Shown here one piece after another: positions 8,613 through 17,140 of a stretch of 64,000 nucleotides of DNA. The notes below the pieces were generated by a model. The model searched no databases and was not told the DNA's origin. It worked only from the letters and a program-made list of their open reading frames with translations. The first letter of the stretch is position 1, and the number at the start of each line of letters is the position of its first letter. The position numbers and the translations under genes were made by a program. Source of the DNA: Nocardioides oceani. Its GTDB lineage: Bacteria > Actinomycetota > Actinomycetes > Propionibacteriales > Nocardioidaceae. The stretch covers positions 124,001-188,000 of the forward strand of contig NZ_JAUHJQ010000007.1 in the NCBI RefSeq assembly GCF_030412965.1, read 5' to 3'.

Positions 8613-10012
8613 CGGGCGACCGCCTCCGGCGCCTCGTGCTCCTCGGCGGCCGTGGCGATGGTCGTGCTCCGCGTGGCCCGCGTGAGGACGGAGCCGACGA
8701 CGGTCGCCCCGGACCGCTGCACGGCCTCGATCGCCGCCCGGAACTCCGCGCGCCGGGTGCGCCGGGCACCCACCACGAGGAGGACGTTGGGGACCTCCCG
8801 GAGCAGGAGCCCCGCCTCGGGGCTGTGCCTCATCGTGGGGGCGTCGAGGACGACCGCGTCGAAGATGCGGTCGGCGGTCTCCAGCAGGCTGCGGAACGAC
8901 GCCCCGCCGAGCAGGTCGGCCGCGTTCACCGTCGACCGGCCGTGCGGGAGCACGGTGAAGCCGCCCGGCTGCCAGAAGGTCAGCGAGGTCTCCAGCTCGC
9001 TGTTCCCCGCGACCACGTCGGAGAGACCGGTGCCGTCGGCGAGGCCCGCGACCCGCGAGAAGCTGCGGTCGGAGGTGTCGGTGTCGACGTACAGCACCTG
9101 CTCGCCCGCGGCGGCGAGACGGGCGGCGAGGTTGGCCGCGACGCTGGTGGTGCCGGACCCCTCGCGGGGGGAGGTGACCAGGAGCCGGAGCGGCCCGGGC
9201 CCGGCGGCGATGCGCACGTCGACGGCGAGCCGGGTGAAGAGGTTGCGCACCTCGGGCGGCTGCTCGTCGGGGACGAGCAGCGTCGCGCGGACCCGCTCCT
9301 TGAGCTCGGGCAGCGAGCCGAGGTGGCGTGCGCCCGAGGCGCTCACCTGGGAGCCGCGGCGGAGCCGGTTGTCGAACGTCTCCGTCAGCACGGCCGCGAG
9401 GGCGCCGGCGAAGAGTCCGAGGACCAGCGCCAGCGCGCCGTTGAGCTTGAGGTTCGGGGAGACCCGGTCCTGCGGCGGCAGGGCCCGCTGCAGGACGGCG
9501 AACTGTGCCAGCGAGGCCTGCGGCCCGCGGGCGCCGTCGAGCCGGGCGACCGCGGACGGGAGGCTGGCGACGATGCCGTTGGCCACGTCGGCCGCCCCGC
9601 CGGCGGTGCGGTCGGTGACGGTCACCTCGATGACCCGGGAGTCGGAGACCACCTCGGCCGAGACCCGGCGGTTCAGGGCGCCGAACTGCGCCTCGCCGCC
9701 CAGGTCGAGCTCCTCGATCACGGGGAGCAGCACGGCCTCGGAGTTGATGGCCATCGCGTAGCTCTTCAGCCGCTCGGCGACGAGCTCGTCACCGCGCTCC
9801 TGGGCGGAGAGGGCCGACTCGAAGTCGCCCTGGGACCCCGCGGCCGCCTCGACCCGCACGGGGTCCGCGCTGACGTAGACCGACGCCGACGCCTCGTAGG
9901 TCGGCTCCATGAGGAGGGACGCGCCGACGCCGAGGGCGACGATGCTCGCGAAGGCGAGGACGAACGAGGGCCACCGCCGCAGGAGCAGCAGCAGGTACTC
10001 GCGCAGGTCCAT
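8609..10012 (-). CDS. Wzc/CapAB-like polysaccharide co-polymerase with degenerate P-loop ATPase domain
   Basis: 467 residues starting at ATG 10012 behind a GGGGGTGGG ribosome-binding site. Layout: short cytoplasmic N-terminus, TM1 (about 16-36), an extracytoplasmic Wzz-type domain, TM2 (about 189-210), then a CpsD/BY-kinase-like domain. In that domain Walker A reads PREGSGTTS (282-290), with Thr288 where the lysine should be. Walker A' (VLYVDTD, D310/D312) and Walker B (FDAVVLDAP, D390) are kept. There is no C-terminal tyrosine cluster. It probably controls chain length or export; kinase activity is doubtful. It lies between the WecG-like and GT2 genes on the same strand. Confidence 0.87.
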   Translation of the reverse strand: MDLREYLLLLLRRWPSFVLAFASIVALGVGASLLMEPTYEASASVYVSADPVRVEAAAGSQGDFESALSAQERGDELVAERLKSYAMAINSEAVLLPVIEELDLGGEAQFGALNRRVSAEVVSDSRVIEVTVTDRTAGGAADVANGIVASLPSAVARLDGARGPQASLAQFAVLQRALPPQDRVSPNLKLNGALALVLGLFAGALAAVLTETFDNRLRRGSQVSASGARHLGSLPELKERVRATLLVPDEQPPEVRNLFTRLAVDVRIAAGPGPLRLLVTSPREGSGTTSVAANLAARLAAAGEQVLYVDTDTSDRSFSRVAGLADGTGLSDVVAGNSELETSLTFWQPGGFTVLPHGRSTVNAADLLGGASFRSLLETADRIFDAVVLDAPTMRHSPEAGLLLREVPNVLLVVGARRTRRAEFRAAIEAVQRSGATVVGSVLTRATRSTTIATAAEEHEAPEAVAR

Positions 10013-10059
10013 CGCCCACCCCCATCGTCGTCTCGCTCGGCACGGAACCCGACGGTGCG

Positions 10060-11028
10060 TCAGGCTATCGGCTGGTCGCCGTTCTCCACCGGGACTCGGT
10101 GGAGGTCGCACGGCACCGGCCCGTCGCACCCGCGACAGGGCGGCGGCGCCGGCGACACCACCGTCAGGCCGACCTCGGCGCGGCCCTCGGGGTCCGGGGA
10201 CCGTCGGGCGGCCCACGACCTCAGCGCCACCCGGACGATGCGCGGTCCCTTGACGAGGTACCGGTGCGCGAGCCGGCGCGGCTCCTGGCACAGTCGCCAC
10301 ACCCATTCCCCGCCGATGCGCTGGACGACCTTCGGCGCGCGGGCGAACCGGCCGGCGGCGAAGTCCACGGCCGCGCCGGCACCGATGTAGACGGCTGGCG
10401 GCAGGGCGTCCTGCCAGGTGAGGTACCACGCCTCCTGCTTGGGCGACCCCAGGCAGACGAACACCATGTCGGGACGGGCCCGGTGCAGGCCCTCGACTGC
10501 GGCGGAGGACGCCGGGTCGTCGGCCGAGTCGATCCACGGGAAGGGGACGGCGGAGATGCGCGCTCCGGGGTGGTCAGCGCGCAGGTTGCGCACGGCCTGC
10601 TCCGCGACGGCCGGGTCGCCGCCGAGGACGACGACGCGCCAGCGTCGGCCGCCGGAGAGCCCGGCGACCTGCGGGAGGAGGTCGGCGCCGGTGTGGCGGT
10701 GGATCCCGCGGGCGCCGAGCGCCCGGGCCAGGTGCACCAGCGGCATCCCGTCGACGATCACGAGGTCCGCGGCGGCGTAGGCCTCGGCGGTCCCCGCCCG
10801 GCGTTCGAGGTCCAGCGCCTGGTCGACGTTCGCGGTCACCATCAGCGTCGGGCGGCCCAGCGCGCGCAGCTCGGCGATCGACGCCAGCAGCTGTTCCTCG
10901 GTGCCCGTGAAGAGTCGGTGGCCGCCGAGGCTGACCACGCCGTCGTCGACGCGCATCACCACGGTGCGGCGACGGCGGCCCACCGGCCGGCGCGGGGGGT
11001 CGGCGGCGGCGCGCGCGACAGCACTCAT
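10060..11028 (-). CDS. WecG/TagA/CpsF-family glycosyltransferase
   Basis: 322 residues. ATG 11028 is chosen because a strong GGGGGGGAAGG lies just upstream; an earlier in-frame start would add 23 arginine-rich residues. The GT26 fold is clear: ANVDQALDL, VIVDGMPLVHLARALG, HRHTGADLL, VVVLGGDPAVAEQ and VFVCLGSPKQEAWY. GT26 enzymes transfer N-acetylmannosamine-type sugars or uronates to undecaprenyl-linked acceptors at the membrane inner face. The C-terminal tail (about 290-322) has three Cys (CRGCDG and CDLH), possibly metal-binding and unusual for the family. First gene of the operon with the Wzc-like and GT2 genes. Confidence 0.88.
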   Translation of the reverse strand: MSAVARAAADPPRRPVGRRRRTVVMRVDDGVVSLGGHRLFTGTEEQLLASIAELRALGRPTLMVTANVDQALDLERRAGTAEAYAAADLVIVDGMPLVHLARALGARGIHRHTGADLLPQVAGLSGGRRWRVVVLGGDPAVAEQAVRNLRADHPGARISAVPFPWIDSADDPASSAAVEGLHRARPDMVFVCLGSPKQEAWYLTWQDALPPAVYIGAGAAVDFAAGRFARAPKVVQRIGGEWVWRLCQEPRRLAHRYLVKGPRIVRVALRSWAARRSPDPEGRAEVGLTVVSPAPPPCRGCDGPVPCDLHRVPVENGDQPIA

Positions 11029-11162
11029 GCCTTCCCCCCCAGGTCGACCGCGGACGCCCCTCCGGGTCCGACCTGGCAAGGCTAGGGGGCGCGGCACCCC
11101 CGGGGCGGCGCAAACGACCGCATCCGCCGCAACGGTCTAGCCGGGTAAAGGAATCCCCGGCC

Positions 11163-12113
11163 TCAGGCCGGAGCCGGCTCCTGGGCGACCGTGCGCGGCT
11201 TGCGCCGGGCGACGGCGACGCCGACGAGGGCGAGCACGCCGCCGACGTACGCCATCGCCGGCGGCGCCTCGGAGAGCAGCAGCACGCTGAGCACGATGGT
11301 GATCGGGGGGACCAGGTAGGTCGTGATGCCCAGGCTCGAGGCGCTCATGTGCTGCAGCGCGAAGGCGTACGTCGTGAACGCGATCGCGGTCGGGAAGACG
11401 CCCAGGTAGACGACCCACAGCACCGAGCTGGTCGGGGCGTCGCGCACGTCGGCGACGAGCTCGCCGGCCCACGGCAGGCAGACCACCGCGCCGATGGTGC
11501 AGGCCAGCCACGTCACGTGCAGGGCGGAGAGCCGGGCGACCAGCGGCTTCTGGAGCACCAGGCTGATCGAGTAGACGAGCGCGGCGACCAGGCACAGCAC
11601 GACGCCGAGGGGGTCGCGGTCCTCGGCCTCGGAGGTCGAGAACGCGATGACGGCGACGCCGCCGAACGCCAGCGCCAGGCCGAGCGCGAGGTGGACGGTG
11701 AACCGCTCGGACAGGAACACCGCGGCCAGGAGCGCGATGAGCACGGGGGAGACCTGGATCAGCATCACGGCCGTGCCGGCGTCGACCCGGTGCTCGCCGG
11801 CGTTGAGCGCGACGTTGTAGACGCCGTACCAGAGCACGCCGATCGTCACCAGCGAGACCCACTGCCGTCCCGTCGGCCGCGGGAGCCGGCGGCCGACCAC
11901 GAACGCCCCCAGCACGACCGCCCCGACGAGCAGGCGACCCAGCGAGAGCGAGCCGGGGCCGAAGTCGTCGGCGAGGTGGCGGATCGCGACGAACGCCGAG
12001 GCCCACAGCACCAGCGTCACCCCGACGGCGGCCACGGGCAGCCAGGCCGGCCCGGGGGCGGCGGAGCCGGGGGCGGGGGCGGGAGCCGAGGGGGTCGTCG
12101 TACCGGTCGTCAC
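11163..12113 (-). CDS. EamA/DMT-family transporter (RhaT-like)
   Basis: 316 residues, GTG start, about 10 transmembrane segments arranged as two EamA repeats (about 25-165 and 170-305). The signature VLWASAFVAIRHLADDFGPG occurs in the first helices. DMT proteins of this type export metabolites or amino acids; the substrate is not evident. A Pro/Ala-rich N-terminal tail of about 23 residues precedes TM1. The promoter must lie in the 53-bp gap shared with the divergent gene at 12167. Confidence 0.88.
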   Translation of the reverse strand: MTTGTTTPSAPAPAPGSAAPGPAWLPVAAVGVTLVLWASAFVAIRHLADDFGPGSLSLGRLLVGAVVLGAFVVGRRLPRPTGRQWVSLVTIGVLWYGVYNVALNAGEHRVDAGTAVMLIQVSPVLIALLAAVFLSERFTVHLALGLALAFGGVAVIAFSTSEAEDRDPLGVVLCLVAALVYSISLVLQKPLVARLSALHVTWLACTIGAVVCLPWAGELVADVRDAPTSSVLWVVYLGVFPTAIAFTTYAFALQHMSASSLGITTYLVPPITIVLSVLLLSEAPPAMAYVGGVLALVGVAVARRKPRTVAQEPAPA

Positions 12114-12166
12114 CGGGCAAGCCTAGGGAGGGGTGCCGACGGTCGACACGCGGTTTCCGGACGTCG

Positions 12167-12823
12167 ATGCGCGATCGGCTGCCAGGTTCGCCCGAGCCCC
12201 CGGGCGGGCACCGGCCCCGCGTGCTCGACCAGGTGTACGCCGCCATCACCGACACGCTCCGCGTGCGCTCGGAGGAGGACCTCGCGCAGCCCTCGCGCGC
12301 CGAGGCGTGGACGGTGCGCGAGCTGCTGCTCCACCAGCTGCTCGACGCCCGCCGCGCGCTGGTCGCGCTGGCCACGCCGGCGGCCGGGCCGGCGGACGTC
12401 GACGCGGCGACGTACTGGCGGGGCTTCCGGCCGGACGAGGGCGACGGTGGAGCCGCCCATGCCCGGTTCGTGGTCCGTGCCGCTGCGGCGTACGACGGCA
12501 GCGCCGGCCTGCTCGCGGAGTGGGCCGAGACCGCCGGGGCCGCGGCCCGGGCGGCCGCCGCCGCGGACCCGGACGCCCTCGTGTCCACCCAGGGCCACGT
12601 GCTGAGCGCCCGCGACCTGGTCTCGACGCTGGTCGTCGAGGCGACGGTGCACCTGCTCGACCTGTGGGGTGAACCGCCGGCGGAGGCCGTCGAGCACACG
12701 ACCGCCGTGCTCGAGCGGATCCACGGCGGCCCGCTGCCACCGGCCGCGAGCCCGGTCGAGGTCGTGCTGCAGGCGACCGGGCGGGCGCCGAGCGACCACC
12801 CGACGTACCCGCTCCTGGGCTAG
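12167..12823 (+). CDS. Maleylpyruvate isomerase-family (DinB-like) mycothiol-dependent protein
   Basis: 218 residues from ATG 12167. The N-terminal half is the four-helix MDMPI/DinB-like domain (AAITDTLRVRSEEDLAQPSR, then AWTVRELLLHQL with the first His). The second conserved region is STLVVEATVHLLDL with another His, and the C-terminal part resembles the sterol-carrier-like MPI C domain but is short. Such proteins bind a divalent metal and may use mycothiol, fitting an organism with mshA. Its last 4 bases overlap the stop of the convergent regX3 gene. Substrate unknown. Confidence 0.78.
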   Translation: MRDRLPGSPEPPGGHRPRVLDQVYAAITDTLRVRSEEDLAQPSRAEAWTVRELLLHQLLDARRALVALATPAAGPADVDAATYWRGFRPDEGDGGAAHARFVVRAAAAYDGSAGLLAEWAETAGAAARAAAAADPDALVSTQGHVLSARDLVSTLVVEATVHLLDLWGEPPAEAVEHTTAVLERIHGGPLPPAASPVEVVLQATGRAPSDHPTYPLLG

Positions 12824-13497
12824 AGGTCGAGCTTGTAGCCCAGGCCGCGCACGGTGACGAGGTAGCGCGGCTCGCCCGGGTCGGGCTCGAGCTTGGCGCG
12901 CAGCCGCTTCACGTGGACGTCGAGGGTCTTGGTGTCCCCGACGTAGTCCGAGCCCCAGACGCGGTCGATGAGCTGACCGCGGGTGAGCACGCGGCCGGGG
13001 TTGCGCAGGAACAGCTCGAGCAGCTCGAACTCCTTCAGCGGCAGCCGCTGCTCCTGCCCGTCGACGGTGACGACGTGCCGCTCGACGTCCATCCGGACCG
13101 GGCCGGCCTCGAGGGTGGCGGGCGCGAGGTCCGGCTCCTGGCCGCGGCGGAGCACCGCGCGGATCCGGGCGACCAGCTCGCGGGGGGAGTAGGGCTTGGT
13201 GACGTAGTCGTCGGCGCCGAGCTCGAGGCCGACGACCTTGTCGACCTCGTCGTCCTTGGCGCTGACCATGATCACCGGCACGTTGGACGTCTGGCGGATG
13301 GTGCGGCAGACCTCGGTGCCGGGGATGCCGGGCAGCATGAGGTCGAGCAGCACGATGTCGGCGCCGTTGCGGTCGAACTCCGCGAGCGCGGCGTGCCCGT
13401 CGGCCGCGACGGCGACCTCGAAGCCCTCCTTGCGCAGCATGTACGAGAGAGCCTCGCTGTAGCTCTCCTCATCCTCGACGACGAGTACCCGGGTCAC
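12820..13497 (-). CDS. regX3: Response regulator RegX3 (phosphate regulon)
   Basis: 225 residues, GTG start overlapping the stop of senX3 (GTGA). The receiver domain has DEE at residues 8-10, the phospho-Asp in IVLLDLMLPG and the Lys in DDYVTKPYSPREL. The OmpR/PhoB winged helix contains LPLKEFELLELFL, RVLTRGQLIDRVWG, TLDVHVKRLRAKLE and VRGLGYKL. It forms with SenX3 the phosphate-starvation two-component system of actinobacteria and would bind the direct repeats between senX3 and phoU. The high identity pattern makes this assignment secure. Confidence 0.95.
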   Translation of the reverse strand: MTRVLVVEDEESYSEALSYMLRKEGFEVAVAADGHAALAEFDRNGADIVLLDLMLPGIPGTEVCRTIRQTSNVPVIMVSAKDDEVDKVVGLELGADDYVTKPYSPRELVARIRAVLRRGQEPDLAPATLEAGPVRMDVERHVVTVDGQEQRLPLKEFELLELFLRNPGRVLTRGQLIDRVWGSDYVGDTKTLDVHVKRLRAKLEPDPGEPRYLVTVRGLGYKLDL

Positions 13498-14702
13498 GGG
13501 CGTTCCTCCTGGTTGACGGGGTCCGGGACAAGAGGGCCCGGGACGAGGTGGTCCGAGACGTGGTGGCCCGAGAGGTGGGAGGGCCGGTCGGCCTGCTGCG
13601 GCAGGGTCAGGGTGAAGGTAGACCCCTGGCCCTCGACCGACCAGACGCGGACCTCGCCGCCGTGGGTGGCGGCGACGTGCTTGACGATGGAGAGCCCGAG
13701 CCCGGTGCCGCCGGTGGAGCGGTGACGGGCCGGGTCGACGCGGTAGAAGCGCTCGAAGATCCGGTCGATCTCCCGGCTGGGGATGCCGATGCCCTGGTCG
13801 ACCACCGAGATCTCCACCATGCCGTCCTCGGCCTTGGTGGCCACCAGGACTGTGGAGTCGGGGTCGGAGTACGACACGGCGTTGGCGACCAGGTTCGAGA
13901 CCGCGGCCGCGACCTGCTCGGCGTTGCCGAGGACGCGCAGGCCGGTCGTGCCGCCGGTGACGACGGTGATCCGCTTGGCGGAGGCGTCGATGGCGCTGGT
14001 GTCCACGGCGACGTCGATGACCTCGTCGACCGCGACCGGCTGCGGCGCCTCGAGCGGGTCGTCGGCCTGGAGACGGGAGAGCTCGATGACCTGCTGCACG
14101 AGCTGGCCGAGGCGCTCGCTCTCGACGAGCATCCGGTCGGAGAAGCGCTTGACGGCGTCGGGGTCGTCGGCGGCCTCCGCGACCGCCTCGGACAGCAGCC
14201 GGATCGCGCCCACGGGGGTCTTCAGCTCGTGGCTGACGTTGGCGACGAAGTCGCGGCGCACCGCCTCCACCCGCCGCTCGCGCGTGCGGTCCTCGACCAG
14301 CACGAGCACCAGCCGCGAGCTGAGCGGCGCCACGCGCGCGCTGACGTTGCGCGCGGGCACGCCGGCGCGCTCGATCAGCAGCTCGGTCTCCCGGATCTGC
14401 CCGTCGCGGCGCACCTGGCGCACGAGGTCGGCGAGCTCGTCGGAGGTGAGGACCGTCCCCCGCACCAGGCCCATGGAGTACGCCGGCGCGCTGGCCTTCA
14501 GCACGACGTCGGACTCGTCGACGACCACCGCGCTGCTGCGGAGCACCGACAGCACGGTCGCGACGCCCGCGGGGACGACGGGCTCGTCGGTCGCGGGGAG
14601 CCGGTGCTGCTGCCGCTCGCTGACCGCCCAGGCCAGCACGGCGGCACCACCGACCAGCGCCCCGATGATCGCGGCGAGGAACGCCTGCATCGTCGGGTCC
14701 AC
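13494..14702 (-). CDS. senX3: Sensor histidine kinase SenX3
   Basis: About 402 residues if translation starts at GTG 14702. An in-frame ATG at 14768 would add 22 Arg-rich residues, but that codon lies inside the PHO-box repeats, so it is rejected. One N-terminal hydrophobic segment (about 7-28) is followed by a PAS-like region (about 50-140), HisKA with H158 in NVSHELKTPVGA, and HATPase_c with LVANAVSYSD, DQGIGIPS, IFERFYRVD and GGTGLGLSIV. It phosphorylates RegX3 when phosphate is scarce, with PhoU acting as a brake in related bacteria. It is translationally coupled to regX3. Confidence 0.93.
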   Translation of the reverse strand: MDPTMQAFLAAIIGALVGGAAVLAWAVSERQQHRLPATDEPVVPAGVATVLSVLRSSAVVVDESDVVLKASAPAYSMGLVRGTVLTSDELADLVRQVRRDGQIRETELLIERAGVPARNVSARVAPLSSRLVLVLVEDRTRERRVEAVRRDFVANVSHELKTPVGAIRLLSEAVAEAADDPDAVKRFSDRMLVESERLGQLVQQVIELSRLQADDPLEAPQPVAVDEVIDVAVDTSAIDASAKRITVVTGGTTGLRVLGNAEQVAAAVSNLVANAVSYSDPDSTVLVATKAEDGMVEISVVDQGIGIPSREIDRIFERFYRVDPARHRSTGGTGLGLSIVKHVAATHGGEVRVWSVEGQGSTFTLTLPQQADRPSHLSGHHVSDHLVPGPLVPDPVNQEERP

Positions 14703-14752
14703 GCCGCGATCGTACGGCCGCGCGCGGGGCCGCTCCGCCGCCCGGGCGCCCG

Positions 14753-14784
14753 GTTCACGAACGTTCATCCGGCGTTCACCCCGT
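14753..14784. promoter_or_regulatory. PHO-box-like direct repeats between senX3 and phoU
   Basis: Three GTTCA half-sites start at 14753, 14763 and 14774, spaced 10 and 11 bp. The second unit is GTTCATCCGGC and the third GTTCACCCCGT. This matches the 11-nt direct-repeat unit, G(G/T)TCAYYYR(G/C)G, described for PhoP in Streptomyces. The position between divergent senX3 and phoU is the expected autoregulatory site; RegX3 would be the binder here. Confidence 0.82.
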
Positions 14785-14824
14785 GCCTGCCACCCGTTGC
14801 GTACCGTGCCCGACCCTCGGTCAC

Positions 14825-15481
14825 ATGCGTGAGGCCTTCCATGAGCAGCTCGAGTCCGTCTTCGCCGATCTCGCCGGCATCTGCAGCCGGGTCGAGCTGG
14901 CGGTCGGCGACGCCAGCCGCGCGCTGCTCACCGGCGACGCGGAGGTGGCCGAGCGCGTGATCAGCGCCGACGCCGACATCGACCGGGCACGCGAGGAGGT
15001 CGAGGAGGCGGCGTTCCAGCTGCTCTCCCTCCAGGCGCCCGTCGCCGGCGACCTGCGCACGGTCGTCGCCGCGCTGCGGATGGTCAGCGAGCTCGAGCGG
15101 ATGGGCGACCTCTCGGTCCACGTCGCGAAGATCGCCCGGCTGCGCGTCCCGGGCATCGCCGTCCCCGAGGAGGTGCGGCCCACCATCGAGCGGATGGCGA
15201 CCGTCGCCGAGGACATGGTCCGCCGGGTCGCCGAGATCATCACCCGGCGCGACGTCGCCGCCGCCATCGCGCTCGGCCGCGCCGACGAGGAGATGGACCA
15301 GCTGCGCCGCCGCAGCTTCGCCGAGCTGCTCGCCGACGACTGGCAGCACGGCGTCGAGGCGGCCGTCGACATCGCCCTGCTGGGCCGCTACTACGAGCGG
15401 ATCGCCGACCACGCCGTCTCGGTCGCCAACCGGGTCGTCTTCGTCGTCACCGGCGACAACCCGCACTCGGTGACCGCCTGA
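14825..15481 (+). CDS. phoU: Phosphate signalling complex protein PhoU
   Basis: 218 residues from ATG 14825. Two three-helix PhoU repeats are visible (about 5-95 and 110-215), each with a metal-binding E/D-xxx-D type motif: ISADADIDRAREEVE and MVSELERMGDLSVHVAKIA in the first, LGRADEEMDQLRRR and YYERIADHAVSVANR in the second. PhoU links the Pst phosphate transporter to the histidine kinase and limits signalling when phosphate is plentiful. It is divergent from senX3-regX3 across the PHO box. Length is normal for the family. Confidence 0.95.
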   Translation: MREAFHEQLESVFADLAGICSRVELAVGDASRALLTGDAEVAERVISADADIDRAREEVEEAAFQLLSLQAPVAGDLRTVVAALRMVSELERMGDLSVHVAKIARLRVPGIAVPEEVRPTIERMATVAEDMVRRVAEIITRRDVAAAIALGRADEEMDQLRRRSFAELLADDWQHGVEAAVDIALLGRYYERIADHAVSVANRVVFVVTGDNPHSVTA

Positions 15482-15510
15482 CCGTCCGCCGTGCCGGCGG
15501 CGCCGGCTGG

Positions 15511-15581
15511 CGGGGTAGTCACGGACGAGAACGTCCGTGACCACCACCCGGGAGGACGAAAACGTCCGTGACTATCCCGGC
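15511..15581. repeat. Palindromic, tandemly duplicated 30-bp element in the phoU-gpmA gap
   Basis: A perfect palindrome GTCACGGACG-agaa-CGTCCGTGAC occupies 15518-15541. About 30 bp on, the right half recurs as GGACGAAAACGTCCGTGAC (15553-15571), so the element is also a tandem repeat. The outer arms CGGGGTAGTCACGGACG (15511-15527) and CGTCCGTGACTATCCCG (15563-15579) pair with one mismatch. It lies between convergent phoU and gpmA and may act as a two-way terminator or a protein-binding site. The rest of 15482-15765 holds only a decayed copy of a TCTCGAC...CTGCTCGACCAGCAGG dispersed repeat (about 15638-15690). Confidence 0.75.
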
Positions 15582-15765
15582 AGCGCACGTTGCGCCGAGA
15601 GCGGGTGACCTTCCCCTGCGGCCGTGGGCAGCCCACGGGGTCTCGACGACGCTCGGTGCTGGCGCGCCTCCCTGCTCGACCAGCAGGGACCGCCGGCCGC
15701 GCGGCTTGCTCGATCTCCGTGCGCGGCGGACCGACCTCGTGCCCCGGTCGCTCCGGCGCGGTGAC

Positions 15766-16506
15766 TCAGCGGCCCTGGTTGGCGACGGCGGCGGCAGCGG
15801 CGGCGGCGGCCTCGGGGTCCAGGTAGCGGCCGGGCGCGGTGGGCCGCATGTCGTCGTCGAGCTCGTAGACCAGCGGCATGCCGGTGGGGATGTTCAGCCC
15901 GGCGATCTCGTCGTCGCCGATCCGGTCGAGGTGCTTGACCAGTGCGCGCAGCGAGTTGCCGTGCGCGGCGACGAGCACCGTGTGGCCGGCGCGGAGGTCC
16001 GGCACGATCGCGGACTCCCAGTACGGCAGGAAGCGCGCGATGACGTCCTTGAGGCACTCGGTGCGGGGCATGTCCTCGCCGAGGTCGGCGTACTGCGGCA
16101 GGCCGGCCTGGGAGTGCTCCGCGTCGTCGTCGAGCGGCGGCGGGGGCACGTCGAAGGAGCGGCGCCAGAGCATGAACTGCTCCTCGCCGAACTCCGCGAG
16201 GGTCTGCTTCTTGTCCTTGCCCTGGAGCGCGCCGTAGTGGCGCTCGTTGAGCCGCCACGACCGGCGCACCGGGATCCAGTGCCGGTCGGCGGCGTCGAGG
16301 GCGAGGCAGGCGGTGTTGATCGCGCGGCGCTGCAGCGAGGTGTGGACGACGTCGGGCAGGACGCCGGCCTCACGCATCAGCTCGCCGCCGCGGACGGCCT
16401 CGCCGCGGCCCTTCTCGGTCAGGTTGACGTCGACCCAGCCGGTGAAGAGGTTCTTGGCGTTCCACTCGCTCTCGCCGTGGCGGAGCAGCACCAGCGTCGA
16501 GGTCAC
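15766..16506 (-). CDS. gpmA: 2,3-bisphosphoglycerate-dependent phosphoglycerate mutase
   Basis: 246 residues, GTG start overlapping the stop of the upstream lipoprotein gene. The histidine-phosphatase-type signature [18 protein letters not shown] carries the phospho-His; further motifs are [25 protein letters not shown] with the catalytic Glu, and [13 protein letters not shown] with the second His. It interconverts 3- and 2-phosphoglycerate in glycolysis. The C-terminus ends in an alanine run of nine residues. Proximity to senX3-regX3 matches the Mycobacterium gpm1-senX3-regX3 order. Confidence 0.95.
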   Translation of the reverse strand: MTSTLVLLRHGESEWNAKNLFTGWVDVNLTEKGRGEAVRGGELMREAGVLPDVVHTSLQRRAINTACLALDAADRHWIPVRRSWRLNERHYGALQGKDKKQTLAEFGEEQFMLWRRSFDVPPPPLDDDAEHSQAGLPQYADLGEDMPRTECLKDVIARFLPYWESAIVPDLRAGHTVLVAAHGNSLRALVKHLDRIGDDEIAGLNIPTGMPLVYELDDDMRPTAPGRYLDPEAAAAAAAAVANQGR

Positions 16507-17087
16507 TCCGACTCAGCCTCCGGCGGCGCGGAGCCCTCGACGTCGTGGGGCTCGACCGAGACGCCCTCGCAGTCGTACGCCTCGGCGTCGGACGTGGTCG
16601 CGCCCTCGGCCTCGGGGGCGTCGTCGAGACCTTCGTACTCGTCGCAGGCCGGGACGACCGGCACGGTCAGCGAGACCTCCTCGCCGGAGGAGAAGCCGAT
16701 CGTGAGCGGCACGAAGTCGCCGGGGTCGAAGTCGCCGGTCAGGCGGATGCCGCCCTCCTGGAGCAGCGAGACGAGCCCGCCCTCGATGATCTCGTAGGGC
16801 TCGAACTCGGCGGCCTCGACGCTGGCGCCGGAGCCGCCGGTGAGCGACTCGACCTCCGTGGCGTCGGCCTCAGGGTTGTTGGAGAACGTCGCGAGGAACG
16901 TGCCTGACCCGGCCCGCTCGGACACGATGACCGCGCCGACGACGTCGACCGACCCGGAGCGGTCGTTGCCGCTCATCGAGATGGTGTTGACCCGGTCGGT
17001 GGCGGGGTTGAACCCGCACGCGCCGAGGACGGGGACGGTCAGCACGAGCACGCCGAGGGCGCGCGCGGTGGTGCGTCGGAGCAGCAT
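16503..17087 (-). CDS. Secreted lipoprotein of unknown function
   Basis: 194 residues from ATG 17087. The N-terminus is a lipoprotein signal (basic RR, hydrophobic core, lipobox LGAC with Cys near 24). The mature part resembles actinobacterial hypothetical lipoproteins with a copper-chaperone/DUF461-like beta-sandwich: [19 protein letters not shown] and [20 protein letters not shown]. The C-terminal 45 residues are very acidic and Glu/Ala-rich. It is translationally coupled to gpmA. Function is not known. Confidence 0.82.
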   Translation of the reverse strand: MLLRRTTARALGVLVLTVPVLGACGFNPATDRVNTISMSGNDRSGSVDVVGAVIVSERAGSGTFLATFSNNPEADATEVESLTGGSGASVEAAEFEPYEIIEGGLVSLLQEGGIRLTGDFDPGDFVPLTIGFSSGEEVSLTVPVVPACDEYEGLDDAPEAEGATTSDAEAYDCEGVSVEPHDVEGSAPPEAESE

Positions 17088-17140
17088 GTCTGGAGCCTCG
17101 CAGGGTGAGCGGCCGGAGATGCGGCTCAGCCTAGCGGTGG

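Noticed and set aside
14703-14768. Upstream ATG start for senX3 at 14768
   Set aside because: It lies in the PHO-box direct repeats and would add an Arg-rich segment not expected before the first membrane helix.
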